From HXMU1420-13 sp965601825 (GTDB taxonomy: Bacteria > Bacteroidota > Rhodothermia > Balneolales > Balneolaceae), in the NCBI GenBank assembly GCA_965601825.1, contig OZ271839.1, positions 2,976,001 to 3,040,000 on the forward strand: DNA of 64,000 nucleotides. The letters run 5' to 3'. Positions 25,149 through 33,898 of this stretch are shown here, one piece after another. The notes under the pieces are model-generated. The model was not told where the DNA came from and did not search any database. It worked only from the letters and a program-made list of their open reading frames with translations. Numbering within the stretch: position 1 is the stretch's first letter; every line of letters begins with the position of its first letter. A program made the translations under genes and the position numbers.

Positions 25149-25913
25149 ATGAAAATTTATCGTGCGCTCTCTGCTGCAGCCATCATGTTTATTGTTGGTG
25201 CCTCAACTTTATTTGCTCAAGAAAAAATGGAAGCTCGTGATGGCTTTGAAAAAGGATTTCGAGCTGTACAGTTCGGTATTGGTAGTAATTTTACTCTTAC
25301 TTCATTTGGCGATGCCAGCTTCAGTTTTGTGAAATTCCGAAATGACAAGAAAGCGAACTACATTCGAGGTTTTTTCATCAATCAATTAAGAGTTAGAAGC
25401 GATGAATCTGAGAATACTCAAACAGTTCAGGATGTTGTTGCTGATCGGGACTTCTATGAGTACGATGAAGAGCTTTATACAAACAACTTCAGAATATACA
25501 CTGGAACTCTTTCTTACATGGAAACCAACAGCGATGTTCTACCCTTTTTAAGTTATGGTGGTTTTGTTGGGCTCATCTTTAATGAAAGAAACTCAACAAT
25601 TGAAGACGGTACTAATTTGAATACCAGAATAATTGAAGATGTTGTTCGAGATAGCAGGACTAATTTCGCACCGGAACTCGGTGCAAACCTTGCTTTTGGT
25701 GTAGAGTATTTTATTTCTAAGAATATAAGTCTGGTAGCTCAAACCGGTGTTGAACTAAGTTACACGTTCACCAACGATACTGTTGATGACAAAAATGAAC
25801 AATATCAAAACAACCAGCCATTTAGCCTAATCAGACAAAAATTTGAAACTAAGCGCCATACTGTGTTCTTCAACAATACCGGTGTACTCTTTGGACTCAG
25901 CGCTTATTTTTGA
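25149..25913 (+). CDS. Outer-membrane beta-barrel protein
   Basis: A signal peptide ends at STLFAQ (residue ~23). The mature part alternates polar and aromatic residues in strand-like stretches (FSFVKFRND, YIRGFFINQLRV, LVAQTGVELSYTF) and ends in a strand with terminal Phe (GLSAYF), the usual insertion signal. Two long polar loops (EDGTNLNTRIIED, VDDKNEQYQNNQ) are probably extracellular. No family recognised. It sits 80 bp after DPP IV; its stop codon abuts that of the convergent MFS gene. Confidence 0.75.
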   Translation: MKIYRALSAAAIMFIVGASTLFAQEKMEARDGFEKGFRAVQFGIGSNFTLTSFGDASFSFVKFRNDKKANYIRGFFINQLRVRSDESENTQTVQDVVADRDFYEYDEELYTNNFRIYTGTLSYMETNSDVLPFLSYGGFVGLIFNERNSTIEDGTNLNTRIIEDVVRDSRTNFAPELGANLAFGVEYFISKNISLVAQTGVELSYTFTNDTVDDKNEQYQNNQPFSLIRQKFETKRHTVFFNNTGVLFGLSAYF

Positions 25914-27173
25914 TTAGACAAGCTTTAGGTTTTGCTGATAAACTTTCTCTTTTTTTGTGATTGTCAAACTCCAGGTAATTCCCGCGATCCCCATTAATAC
26001 ACCGTAAATCATCATCAGGTTCTTGATTTCTACTAACTGATATTCAAGAATCAGAGCTGCGATCATTACTGAAATAGAATTCATTATTGTGAAGAGTAAC
26101 CATTCCGTTGAGAATACACGTCCTCTAAAGGTATCTATCGTGCGTTTTTGAAGAAGAACCGTACTCTTAACCCAATTAGCACCTGATGCAGTATGAGCTA
26201 GCAATACAAAGAATATCATCAACCAAATTGAATTCGAAAAACCAACGATCAGATACATCATTCCTGCAGTGAAAATCGCTCCACCCATCACCATAACCCA
26301 GTCTTTTTCGTCGGTAAATAATCGTCTTCCTAAAATTGGACCAATACCTGTGCCAAATCCTCTTGCTGCATAGAGTAAACCTAAACCAATACTACCCATC
26401 ATCAAAATTTCTTCACTGATGATGATCAACATATATACCAGTCCTCCTAAAAATGCACTGGAAGTTCCCTTTGCGATACTTGGTCTTAAAATGTGAGGAT
26501 TTCCAACTAAATATTTTGCCCCTTCTATAATGCCATCCAATGGATTTTTCGTTTTCTCTTTCTCTTGTGTTGACATTTCTGTTTGAGGAATTACTGCTTT
26601 ATAAATAAACCATCCTGAGAATAAATAGGTGAAAGCATCAAGTATCAAAACGGTCTGAATTCCGAGTAATTCAGTTGCGAAACCACCAATTGCCATCCCT
26701 GATGTGAAAATAATACTCCAGGATGCAGTAGATATAATGTTCGCATTTACTAAATCTTCTTTTGCTACCACATTTGGAATAGACGCAGTTTTCGCTGGTT
26801 CAAAAACAGCTGAAACCATCATTTGAGCAGAGGTGAGAACATAAGCCAACCATAGTGTAGATTCGGACTGGACAAACAGAATTCCAAGAATTGTGAGTGT
26901 TCGAAGTACATCACACCAAATCATTAATTTCCGACGATTAAATCTATCAGTTATATATCCAGCAATTGGAGAGAATAGTGCCAGACTCAACATCTTTACT
27001 ACAATGATTAGTCCAAGAAGAAATTCAGAATCGGAGTATTTGGCTATTAAAGCATATAAAGCCAATAACCCAAACCAATCACCGAAGTTAGAAATAGCTT
27101 GTGCTGCCCATAATCGTCGATAATTATGGTTATTCTTTAAAAGATTTATGTAAGGTGAAAATGAATTAGCCAA
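25914..27173 (-). CDS. Major facilitator superfamily exporter
   Basis: 419 residues, about twelve helices. MFS signature DRFNRRKLMIWCDVLR after helix 2, and WGLLALYALI-type first helix with N-terminal YRRLWAAQAISNFGDW, typical of the MFS_3 (EntS/macrolide-efflux-like) group. TTG start at 27171-27173, directly before the conserved N-terminus. The substrate is unknown. Confidence 0.88.
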   Translation of the reverse strand: MANSFSPYINLLKNNHNYRRLWAAQAISNFGDWFGLLALYALIAKYSDSEFLLGLIIVVKMLSLALFSPIAGYITDRFNRRKLMIWCDVLRTLTILGILFVQSESTLWLAYVLTSAQMMVSAVFEPAKTASIPNVVAKEDLVNANIISTASWSIIFTSGMAIGGFATELLGIQTVLILDAFTYLFSGWFIYKAVIPQTEMSTQEKEKTKNPLDGIIEGAKYLVGNPHILRPSIAKGTSSAFLGGLVYMLIIISEEILMMGSIGLGLLYAARGFGTGIGPILGRRLFTDEKDWVMVMGGAIFTAGMMYLIVGFSNSIWLMIFFVLLAHTASGANWVKSTVLLQKRTIDTFRGRVFSTEWLLFTIMNSISVMIAALILEYQLVEIKNLMMIYGVLMGIAGITWSLTITKKEKVYQQNLKLV

Positions 27174-27194
27174 ATGTTACTCGGAAAGTATAAG

Positions 27195-27215
27195 ATCCTG
27201 AAACAAGTTCAGGAT
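27195..27215. repeat. Dispersed palindromic repeat copy
   Basis: The arms ATCCTGAA (27195-27202) and TTCAGGAT (27208-27215) around ACAAG, followed by GACC. A very similar element (CCTGAAACAAGTTCAGGATGAC) is, from memory, scattered through intergenic regions of many bacterial genomes. It also could act as a hairpin at the end of the leftward dut transcript. Confidence 0.55.
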
Positions 27216-27264
27216 GACCCAGTTACTTGGAATCAATAATTCGTAATTCTTAATTGTAGAATTC

Positions 27265-27711
27265 TTAATTGATTCCTGTAGAACCAAACCCTCCTTCTCC
27301 CCGATCAGTTTCATCGAGTTCATCTACTGCTTTAATAGATAACTGAACGACCGGTGCAATAACCATTTGTGCGATTCTATCTCCATGATTAACAGTAAAC
27401 TCTTCGCTTCCATGGTTGATGGCTATAACTTTGACTTCTCCCCGATAATCAGCATCGATTGTGCCAGGACTGTTCAACATGGTAATACCATTTCGGATTG
27501 CCAATCCACTTCTGGGGCGAACCTGAGCTTCATAACCATGAGGTAGTGCCATTTGGAGACCTGTTGGAATTAGGATTCTCTCTCCCGGTTTTAGGACAAT
27601 AGGCTCAACTAATGCAGCTCTCACATCCATCCCCGCTGCTGAACTGGATTCATAACTAGGAAGTGGTAAATCTTTTGCGTGATCGAGTTGCTTAAATTGA
27701 ATTTCTGTCAT
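27265..27711 (-). CDS. dut: dUTP diphosphatase
   Basis: 148 residues. The five dUTPase motifs are in order: SSAAGMDVRA, RPRSGLAIRNGITMLNSPG, GTIDADYRGEVKV, GDRIAQMVIAPV and RGEGGFGSTG. Hydrolyses dUTP to dUMP and pyrophosphate as a homotrimer, keeping uracil out of DNA and feeding dTMP synthesis. It overlaps the DUF3108 gene by four bases (ATGA). Confidence 0.97.
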   Translation of the reverse strand: MTEIQFKQLDHAKDLPLPSYESSSAAGMDVRAALVEPIVLKPGERILIPTGLQMALPHGYEAQVRPRSGLAIRNGITMLNSPGTIDADYRGEVKVIAINHGSEEFTVNHGDRIAQMVIAPVVQLSIKAVDELDETDRGEGGFGSTGIN

Positions 27712-28493
27712 AATTCAGTTCGTTCATATTCTATTAGTCGGATAATAGCATTTCCTAGAAACACTTTAACCCGTGCTTCTAGTGGAACTCTGAGGTCGTC
27801 ATTTAAATACCAGGCTCTGAATTTCCCTGTAAAGCCAAATGGCCCTTCCAAATCCTCCGTTCTTCCTCTGGTTAATACAGCATCCACAGATTCATCGAAT
27901 GGTTTATAGTTTCTTTTTTCAGTTGACGAAAAATTTTCAAAGTGTAGATAACCGACGTCTTTAGAAATATAAACTACTTGTTTTGATTCTTGGTCAGAAC
28001 CGGCAAAGAGCCTTGAAAAAACAAAAATTATATGTCCGGCAGTAGCGGGCTCTTCTAAATCTATTTCCCCTACTGTTCCATCTTCTTCTTTGTAGTAAAC
28101 AAGGTCGTTATCACGATCAAATTCATAAAATATTTCCTCGAATTTGTCTTCATCCACATTATTTTTCCAATATTTAGATGTGACGGGTATTCCTTCTTCA
28201 TTCACATAAAAAAGTGAATGAAATTCATCAATTTCTTTACCGATTAATGGAACCCTAGAGTTTGATCTAATAGTGGTCTTTAAATATTTGTGAAGTCTAC
28301 CTTTATATAGTGAATCAGGTAACATCTCAACTGTAACCCATCCAAGCTTAAAAAAACCATACTTGACCTCAAATTTGAAAGTCTCTTTGTATTTGAATAA
28401 GTCTTCAGGAGAAGGTTGAGCATGAAGTGAATTCAAACCACCTAAAAGTAAGAAAATGACAAAAATTGATTTTGTGAGCCTGGTCAAAATCAA
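27708..28493 (-). CDS. Exported DUF3108 family protein
   Basis: A signal peptide ends in NSLHAQ (~26). The mature part follows the DUF3108 pattern: FEVKYGFFKLGWVTVEM near the start, SNSRVPLIGKEIDEFHSLFY, then KRNYKPFDESVDAV and LEARVKVFLGNAIIRL at the end. Function of the family is not established; a lipid or polymer binding beta-sandwich is likely. TTG start overlapping the stop of the ArsC-like gene; translationally coupled to both neighbours. Confidence 0.85.
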   Translation of the reverse strand: MILTRLTKSIFVIFLLLGGLNSLHAQPSPEDLFKYKETFKFEVKYGFFKLGWVTVEMLPDSLYKGRLHKYLKTTIRSNSRVPLIGKEIDEFHSLFYVNEEGIPVTSKYWKNNVDEDKFEEIFYEFDRDNDLVYYKEEDGTVGEIDLEEPATAGHIIFVFSRLFAGSDQESKQVVYISKDVGYLHFENFSSTEKRNYKPFDESVDAVLTRGRTEDLEGPFGFTGKFRAWYLNDDLRVPLEARVKVFLGNAIIRLIEYERTEL

Positions 28494-28852
28494 TCTTCTA
28501 GTAATTCATTCTCTTTGACAAAAGCTTCGAATGCTTCTTCGTCATAGCCTACCATTATTGCATCTTCATAAGCTATCACAGGTCGTTTTATCATAGACTG
28601 ATTTTCAATTAATACATCAAAAAGTTGTTCATCGGTCAAGTCAAGATCTTTGATCTTTAAGTTGCGATATGTTGTCCCTTTTGAATTCACTAAAACATCC
28701 AGACCAACTTTGAATTCCAAATCTTTAAGCTCATCTCTGGTCAAAGGTTCCTTTTTAACATTTATTAGTTCATAGTCGATACCATGTGTATCTAACCATT
28801 TTTTGGTGTCTCGAATCTTATTGCAATTAGGAATGCCAATTATGTGAACCAT
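28490..28852 (-). CDS. ArsC/Spx/YffB-family thioredoxin-fold protein
   Basis: 120 residues from the ATG at 28852; a longer frame exists but the family N-terminus (VHIIGIPNCNKIRDTKKWL) starts here. It has a single active-site Cys in NCNKIR. The ArsC-like middle is INVKKEPLTRDELKDL and the ending FDVLIENQSMIKRPVIAY. Related to YffB and arsenate-reductase-like proteins; it has no CxxC pair. Exact reaction unknown. First gene of the ArsC-like/DUF3108/dut run, with four-base overlaps. Confidence 0.86.
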   Translation of the reverse strand: MVHIIGIPNCNKIRDTKKWLDTHGIDYELINVKKEPLTRDELKDLEFKVGLDVLVNSKGTTYRNLKIKDLDLTDEQLFDVLIENQSMIKRPVIAYEDAIMVGYDEEAFEAFVKENELLED

Positions 28853-28927
28853 TGCGTTATTAGTATGAATAGTTTCGTATTTTGCGAAAGATACGAGTTG
28901 ATCCTGTAAATACCTGTTGAATATCAA

Positions 28928-29425
28928 ATGAAAAGAATTCCTCTCTTTAATATCCTCATTATCATTGCTGCACTGTTTGCAGTTAATTGTTCTAATGATG
29001 ATGCTCAAACTGAATTTGAGGCACAGGCATATGGTGAAGCAGCAAACTTTACCGAGACGAATTTTCAGGGTGATATTGTTCGTATTGATAGTGATGATTG
29101 GAGAATATCACCGCTATATATAGGTCTAGCTGATGTTCAGCCTGCTTTCCCAAATCCGGTACAATTCGGATCGATTTTAAGGCTTGAAGTTGAAATTACA
29201 GGTGCCCCAGTAAGTTCTTTCGTTGAACTTGGCTACTTAAACGAAACAAATAACTGGATTCCATTACAACTTCAGGATGTAACCAGCGACTTTGAATTAC
29301 TCACATTTCTCATTAACACATCACAATTTGGAAATACCCTTGAGCAAGCTGGTGGTATTCACAGATTGTTACTTTTCGATGGAAATCAGCGCTTAATAAC
29401 ATACGGCGATATATTGATTCAATAA
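28928..29425 (+). CDS. Hypothetical lipoprotein
   Basis: A 165-residue lipoprotein with a lipobox (AVNC, Cys ~22). The mature domain starts with an unstructured acidic stretch and continues as a beta-sandwich-like fold (ILRLEVEITGAPVSSFVELGYL, RLLLFDGNQRLITYGDILI). No family recognised. Divergent from the ArsC-like gene with a 75-bp shared promoter region. Confidence 0.75.
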   Translation: MKRIPLFNILIIIAALFAVNCSNDDAQTEFEAQAYGEAANFTETNFQGDIVRIDSDDWRISPLYIGLADVQPAFPNPVQFGSILRLEVEITGAPVSSFVELGYLNETNNWIPLQLQDVTSDFELLTFLINTSQFGNTLEQAGGIHRLLLFDGNQRLITYGDILIQ

Positions 29426-29462
29426 TGTTGTTTTAGGTAGAAACTGATTCTATCTTCAAGCC

Positions 29463-29729
29463 ATGAGAAAACTATTCCCGTCTGAGAAAAAAGTCTTGGC
29501 AAGATTAATTTTTCCAGAACCTTATGACGTTTTACTTGAGGAAACTGGACTCCCGGCTGGTGCTTTGCGTGATGACCTTATAAATCTCATTAATTATCGA
29601 TTGATTGAGGTGGTTAATTTCGAACAAAGCGGAGAAGATTCAACTTCATTTTATGACGCTGATAATCTCAATGATTTTTCTTTTCGGGCAACAAAAACGG
29701 GGCTAAAACAAATTAGAGAACTAGCATGA
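29463..29729 (+). CDS. Hypothetical 88-residue protein upstream of biotin carrier
   Basis: No signal peptide or membrane span. A helix-turn-helix-like order is visible (SEKKVLARLIF, DVLLEETGLPAGALRDDLINLINYRLIEVVNF), followed by a Ser/Asp-rich loop and a final helix (TKTGLKQIREL). It resembles a winged-helix fragment; this is weak. It overlaps the biotin carrier gene by four bases (ATGA), so the two are co-translated. Confidence 0.7.
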   Translation: MRKLFPSEKKVLARLIFPEPYDVLLEETGLPAGALRDDLINLINYRLIEVVNFEQSGEDSTSFYDADNLNDFSFRATKTGLKQIRELA

Positions 29730-30232
29730 AGTTTCAGGTTGAATTCGACGACAAATCCATGGAAATCGATGTTGATAAAGAAACATCAACTTTCAATTCC
29801 GGCACTGACACTACTGAATTTGAATTCGTTCAGGAAAATGGCCGATATTTATTAAGAAAGGGAACAAAACTCTATCGTTTAGATAATGTGAAAGTAGAAG
29901 ATTCTACAATAGAGTTTTCCATCGATGGTTCATGGTATAAAGCAACTGTTAAAGATGAACAACAACTTTTGTTGGATAAATTAGGATTTAAAACAAGTGC
30001 CGGTGGTGGTGAAGGAAATCTGGCATCACCAATGCCCGGTAAAATCCTTGATATTATGGTAAATGAAGGTGATGAGGTTACCAAGGGACAACCTGTTGCA
30101 ATACTTGAAGCTATGAAAATGGAGAACGAGCTTAAATCACCTATAGACGGAGTAATCAAAAAGATTGAAGCTGAAGTAGGTCAATCTGTAGAAAAGAAAA
30201 CCCCAATCCTAGAAATAGAAGCACTTGGATAA
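29726..30232 (+). CDS. Biotin/lipoyl carrier (BCCP-like) protein
   Basis: 168 residues. The N-terminal ~90 residues are a beta-rich domain; the C-terminal ~75 a biotinyl domain with the signature AILEAMKMENE, biotin site Lys131, and a Gly-rich linker at 92-97. It matches the carrier subunit of acyl-CoA carboxylases or decarboxylases of the oxaloacetate/methylmalonyl type more than AccB. The carboxylase and biotin carboxylase subunits are not in this window. Its end overlaps murA by 8 bases. Confidence 0.85.
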   Translation: MKFQVEFDDKSMEIDVDKETSTFNSGTDTTEFEFVQENGRYLLRKGTKLYRLDNVKVEDSTIEFSIDGSWYKATVKDEQQLLLDKLGFKTSAGGGEGNLASPMPGKILDIMVNEGDEVTKGQPVAILEAMKMENELKSPIDGVIKKIEAEVGQSVEKKTPILEIEALG

Positions 30233-31493
30233 ATTTATTATTGAAGGTGGAGGCCCTTTAAAAGGTTCTTTAAATATTAGCGGTTCAAAAAATGCTGCTT
30301 TACCGGTTATAGCTGGTGCACTTCTCGCAGATTCACCAGTAACCATCAACAACATTCCTCGCTTACAAGATATCTACACCTTTAATAATGTACTTCGAGT
30401 AGTTGGAGCGAAAGTTGATTTCAAAGAAGATTCAAATTCGGTACAAATCGATCCAACTCATGTTTCGTATTTAGAAGCGCCTTATGACTTAGTTCGAAAA
30501 ATGCGTGCTTCCTTTTATATGCTTGGTGCCTTAGTCGGTAAACATGGATATGCAAAAGTTTCTCTACCGGGCGGTTGCGCATGGGGTCCTCGCCCCGTTG
30601 ATCTGCACTTAAAAGGTATGGAAGCAATGGGAATAGATATTTCTTTGGATAAAGGGTATGTAGTTGCCAGAGCAGATAAAACACTCCCAAAAAGTAGTTT
30701 TATATTAAATCCAAGTAGTGTTGGAGCCACCGTTAATCTATTGTTGGCATCCGTATTAAGATCAGAAGAGTTTACCATTCAAAATGCTGCAAAAGAACCT
30801 GATGTAGTCCAGCTGTGTAATTTTCTTGTTGATATGGGAGCCAATATCAGTGGAATTGGTACGAGTGAATTAACGATTCGAAAAGTTGACTCACTTAAAG
30901 GAATCGAAATACATAATGATCCTGATCGAATTGAACTTGGAACTTATATGATTGCTGGGGCAATGCATCCTGATTCTGAAATTCTTCTCACTGGATGTAA
31001 TCCCGACCAACTTGGAAATTTCCCTGAGCTACTTAGACAAACAGGAACGGAAGTCACGATTAACGGAACTGAAATTAGAATTAAAGCTACTGCAAATTTA
31101 AAACCGATTTCAATAGAAACGGCTATATATCCGGGTTTCCCAACCGATCTTCAAGCACAATGGGCAACTATGCTTACGCAGGCAAATGGTGAGTCAACCG
31201 TAACTGATACCGTATATTTTGATCGATTCAGTTATGTTCCGGAACTTGTTCGCCTTGGGGCTGATATGCATGTAGATCAAAATACTGTGACTATAAAAGG
31301 AAAAACTCCTCTACACGGTGCCTCAGTAATGAGTACAGATCTTCGTGCCAGTGTAAGTTTGGTACTTGCTGCAATGGTATCAGAAAATACTTCTGAAGTG
31401 TTGCGAGTGTATCATCTTGATCGTGGTTATGAATCCCTGGAAAATAAGCTAAACCCTGTTGGTGCAAAGATTACCAGAGTGGAAGACAGTTGA
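30225..31493 (+). CDS. murA: UDP-N-acetylglucosamine 1-carboxyvinyltransferase
   Basis: 422 residues. First committed step of peptidoglycan synthesis: transfers enolpyruvyl from PEP to UDP-GlcNAc. N-terminal GSLNISGSKNAALPV with Lys22/Asn23; catalytic Cys118 in the PGGCAWGPRPVDLHL loop (fosfomycin-sensitive form); C-terminal Arg-rich YFDRFSYVPELVRLGAD and DLRASVSLVLAAMV. TTG start at 30225, inside the last codons of the biotin carrier. Followed at once by the 7-bp satellite. Confidence 0.97.
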   Translation: MDKFIIEGGGPLKGSLNISGSKNAALPVIAGALLADSPVTINNIPRLQDIYTFNNVLRVVGAKVDFKEDSNSVQIDPTHVSYLEAPYDLVRKMRASFYMLGALVGKHGYAKVSLPGGCAWGPRPVDLHLKGMEAMGIDISLDKGYVVARADKTLPKSSFILNPSSVGATVNLLLASVLRSEEFTIQNAAKEPDVVQLCNFLVDMGANISGIGTSELTIRKVDSLKGIEIHNDPDRIELGTYMIAGAMHPDSEILLTGCNPDQLGNFPELLRQTGTEVTINGTEIRIKATANLKPISIETAIYPGFPTDLQAQWATMLTQANGESTVTDTVYFDRFSYVPELVRLGADMHVDQNTVTIKGKTPLHGASVMSTDLRASVSLVLAAMVSENTSEVLRVYHLDRGYESLENKLNPVGAKITRVEDS

Positions 31494-31500
31494 CCGTTGA

Positions 31501-31617
31501 CAGTGGTCAGTGGTCAGTGGTCAGTGGTCAGTGGTCAGTGGTCAGTGGTCAGTGGTCAGTGGTCAGTGGTCAGTGGTCAGTGGTCAGTGGTCAGTGGTCA
31601 GTGGTCAGTGGTCAGTG
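31501..31617. repeat. 7-bp satellite (CAGTGGT), about 16.7 copies
   Basis: A perfect tandem array of the heptamer CAGTGGT over 117 bases, immediately after the murA stop codon (31491-31493). An open frame across it (VSGQWS repeats) is an artefact. A perfect array of this kind would be prone to copy-number change. Confidence 0.97.
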
Positions 31618-32068
31618 AAAATATATTTGATAATTGGAAATCTGTTCACTGTAAAACTGAATACAAGAAAGCGTTTACATTAATCCAATTCTCACGCTAT
31701 ATTGTAATGTTAGATAAAGTATCTACAAGAGTTTTTACACTACATTTTTACGTTGCAATACGCACAATTTACATATCAATTTAAAATAGCAGACGATCAC
31801 CTAATCAATAAAATAGATCGCTTCTGCACCAATTTCTTTGGCTTTTGCACTTTACTTCTAATTGTTCTGAAGCAAAAGCTATCTCTTGATTCCTCTGAGG
31901 AATCCCAATCAATTTCAAAAGAATTAAAAGGCGCCGAAGATTTCGGCCATACGCATCAAATACCTTCTATCGCACAATATTCTGCTTGGAAGGTAACCGG
32001 AACTGTAAAAAAATTACTTCGATGGCAAGTTGTGACCGGGGATGAGCGCCTTGAAAAAGTTTATCTAG
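31618..32068 (+). other. 451-bp region upstream of RNase G; leader with two hairpins
   Basis: No confident gene. Two stable hairpins stand out: 31888-31904 (GATTCCTC-T-GAGGAATC) and 31933-31947 (GCCGAA-GAT-TTCGGC), 120-180 bases before the RNase G start. One plus-strand frame through 31850-32068 has coding-like codon use (KGAEDFGHTHQIPS...) but runs into RNase G out of frame without a matching stop; it may be a remnant. RNase E in other bacteria is controlled through its structured 5' leader, so these hairpins could serve that purpose here (inference). Confidence 0.5.
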
Positions 32069-33850
32069 ATGAAAAATCAAATTATCATTCATTCATCCGG
32101 CAATCAGAACCGGATCGCGCTAATCGAGAAAGGAGAATTAGCGCAATTATTTATAGAATCAGAAGAGAACCAACGAACTGTTGGAAATATTTATGTAGCC
32201 CGAGTTCATAAAGTGATGAGCGGTATTCGTGCCGCATTCATCGATATGGGTACTCCAAAAGACGCATTTCTTCACTTTTCAGATGCAGGAGATCATCTAG
32301 ACGAATACATTCGAATGTTGAATGGAAATAATGCCATTCCCTCGAATATGGATAAAGAACTGAGTAATAAAGAGAATCTCACGAATGTCCAAAAACAACA
32401 ACTCGCCGGCAAAATCCTAAAAAATGGACAGAAAATGCTGGTTCAAATTGTTAAAGAACCAATTGGTTCAAAAGGACCACGTGTTTCTACAGATATCACT
32501 ATAGCTGGTCGATTTTTGGTTTTAATACCAATGGGCGATTACATCGCGGTATCAAAACGAATCAGTAATTATAAAGAACGCCGTCGTTTGAAAAGTATCT
32601 TAAACAAGATGCTACCGGATGGCTTTGGGGTAATTGTTCGTACGGTTGCACAAAAGCAGGATTCTCAGGCTATTGAGGATGATTTACGAAATGTGCTCAG
32701 AAAGTGGGAATTAATCGTCGATCGTGTTGATTCCGCAAAACCACCATCTTTGCTTTACAAAGATCTTGATATGACAGAAAGTTTAATCAGAGATCTTTTT
32801 GCTAAGAATTATGACAGGGTTCTTATTGATGATCCTAAAATGTATCGTCAGATAAAAGGATATGTTAGTCAGATTGCACCACATATGGTTCCAAATGTGG
32901 AGCTGTATAAGCGTAAGGAACACATCTTTGACTTCATGAAGATTTCGGAGGATGTAAATTCAATCTTCTCCCCTCGTGTCCGATTAAAAATGGGTGGTTA
33001 TCTGATTTTTGAACAAACCGAGGCTATGTATGTTGTAGATGTAAACTCGGGACCATATGCCGCAAAGGAAAAACAAGAAGACAATTCTTTAAAAACGAAT
33101 CTTGAAGCTGCAAGAGAAATCGCAAAACAATTGCGCCTTCGTGACATTGGTGGAATTATTGTAGTTGATTTCATCGACCTGAAAGATGAAAAGAACAGAA
33201 AGAAGATTTATGACGAACTGAAAAAAGAGTTCCGTAAAGATCCTGCTAAAACAAATGTTATTGGCATGAGCGATTTCGGACTTATTCAAATTACACGTCA
33301 AAGAATTCGACCAAGTGTAGTTAACTCTGTTTCTAAAATTTGCCCAATGTGTGGTGGATCTGGTAGTGTTGTAAGTCAAAACACTATCCTTACAGATATC
33401 GAAAGCTGGATCAACAAATTTAAGCACAGCACAAAATATCGCGCATTAGATCTTTATGTGAATCCATATTTAAAATCATTCCTCACTAAAGGACTTATAA
33501 GCCGACGTTGGAAGTGGATGAGTAAATACGGGATGAAGATTGCTATCATTGGAGATGAGAATACTTCACTCAATGAATTTCATGCAACTCTCGCCGGATC
33601 AGACATCAACATTACCGATGCTGTTATGCGTGGAGAATCGATCGATGAACTGTTAAACCGTCAGGAATTAGAAGAGATCAATAGCGGTCAGCACGATCGG
33701 AGTAATCTTGAGATTACCAAAAAGTCACAAAACAACCGCGGAGGTGGCAATAATCGTGGTGGTGGCAATAATCGTAACGGATCGTCAGGTCGTTCTGCCA
33801 ATTCAGGTAATCGCGGAAATCAGAGGCAACAAAACCAACACAGAAGATAG
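32069..33850 (+). CDS. rng: Ribonuclease G/E family endoribonuclease
   Basis: 593 residues. N-terminal S1-type RNA-binding part (QRTVGNIYVARVHKVMSGIRAAF, LHFSDAGDHLDEY), RNase H-like section, catalytic acidic residues in YVVDVNSGP and IVVDFIDLKDEKN (metal-binding Asp's), zinc-link CPMCGGSG, and the small domain to ~550. Cleaves 5'-monophosphorylated single-stranded RNA, in rRNA maturation and mRNA decay. The C-terminal ~35 residues are Gly/Asn/Arg-rich (RGGGNNRGGGNNRNG) and not present in standard RNase G. Followed 48 bp later by hslV. Confidence 0.95.
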   Translation: MKNQIIIHSSGNQNRIALIEKGELAQLFIESEENQRTVGNIYVARVHKVMSGIRAAFIDMGTPKDAFLHFSDAGDHLDEYIRMLNGNNAIPSNMDKELSNKENLTNVQKQQLAGKILKNGQKMLVQIVKEPIGSKGPRVSTDITIAGRFLVLIPMGDYIAVSKRISNYKERRRLKSILNKMLPDGFGVIVRTVAQKQDSQAIEDDLRNVLRKWELIVDRVDSAKPPSLLYKDLDMTESLIRDLFAKNYDRVLIDDPKMYRQIKGYVSQIAPHMVPNVELYKRKEHIFDFMKISEDVNSIFSPRVRLKMGGYLIFEQTEAMYVVDVNSGPYAAKEKQEDNSLKTNLEAAREIAKQLRLRDIGGIIVVDFIDLKDEKNRKKIYDELKKEFRKDPAKTNVIGMSDFGLIQITRQRIRPSVVNSVSKICPMCGGSGSVVSQNTILTDIESWINKFKHSTKYRALDLYVNPYLKSFLTKGLISRRWKWMSKYGMKIAIIGDENTSLNEFHATLAGSDINITDAVMRGESIDELLNRQELEEINSGQHDRSNLEITKKSQNNRGGGNNRGGGNNRNGSSGRSANSGNRGNQRQQNQHRR

Positions 33851-33898
33851 CTTTGGCTTGGTTCTTGCCAATACTCTTATAACTTAAAAATTTTATTT

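Noticed and set aside
31501..31617. CRISPR array
   Set aside because: Unit is 7 bp without spacers; this is a satellite. No CRISPR or cas gene was seen anywhere in the window.
31497..31784. Open frame over the 7-bp satellite (VSGQWS repeats)
   Set aside because: It is only translated heptamer repeat; no start context or known family.
31753..32211. 152-codon plus-strand frame overlapping the start of rng
   Set aside because: Runs 140 bp into rng in another frame. Coding-like use in its middle is noted as possible remnant, not a gene.
33642..33654. Exact 13-mer of the LytTR operator
   Set aside because: Single copy inside rng coding sequence with no partner at 20-bp distance; coincidence.
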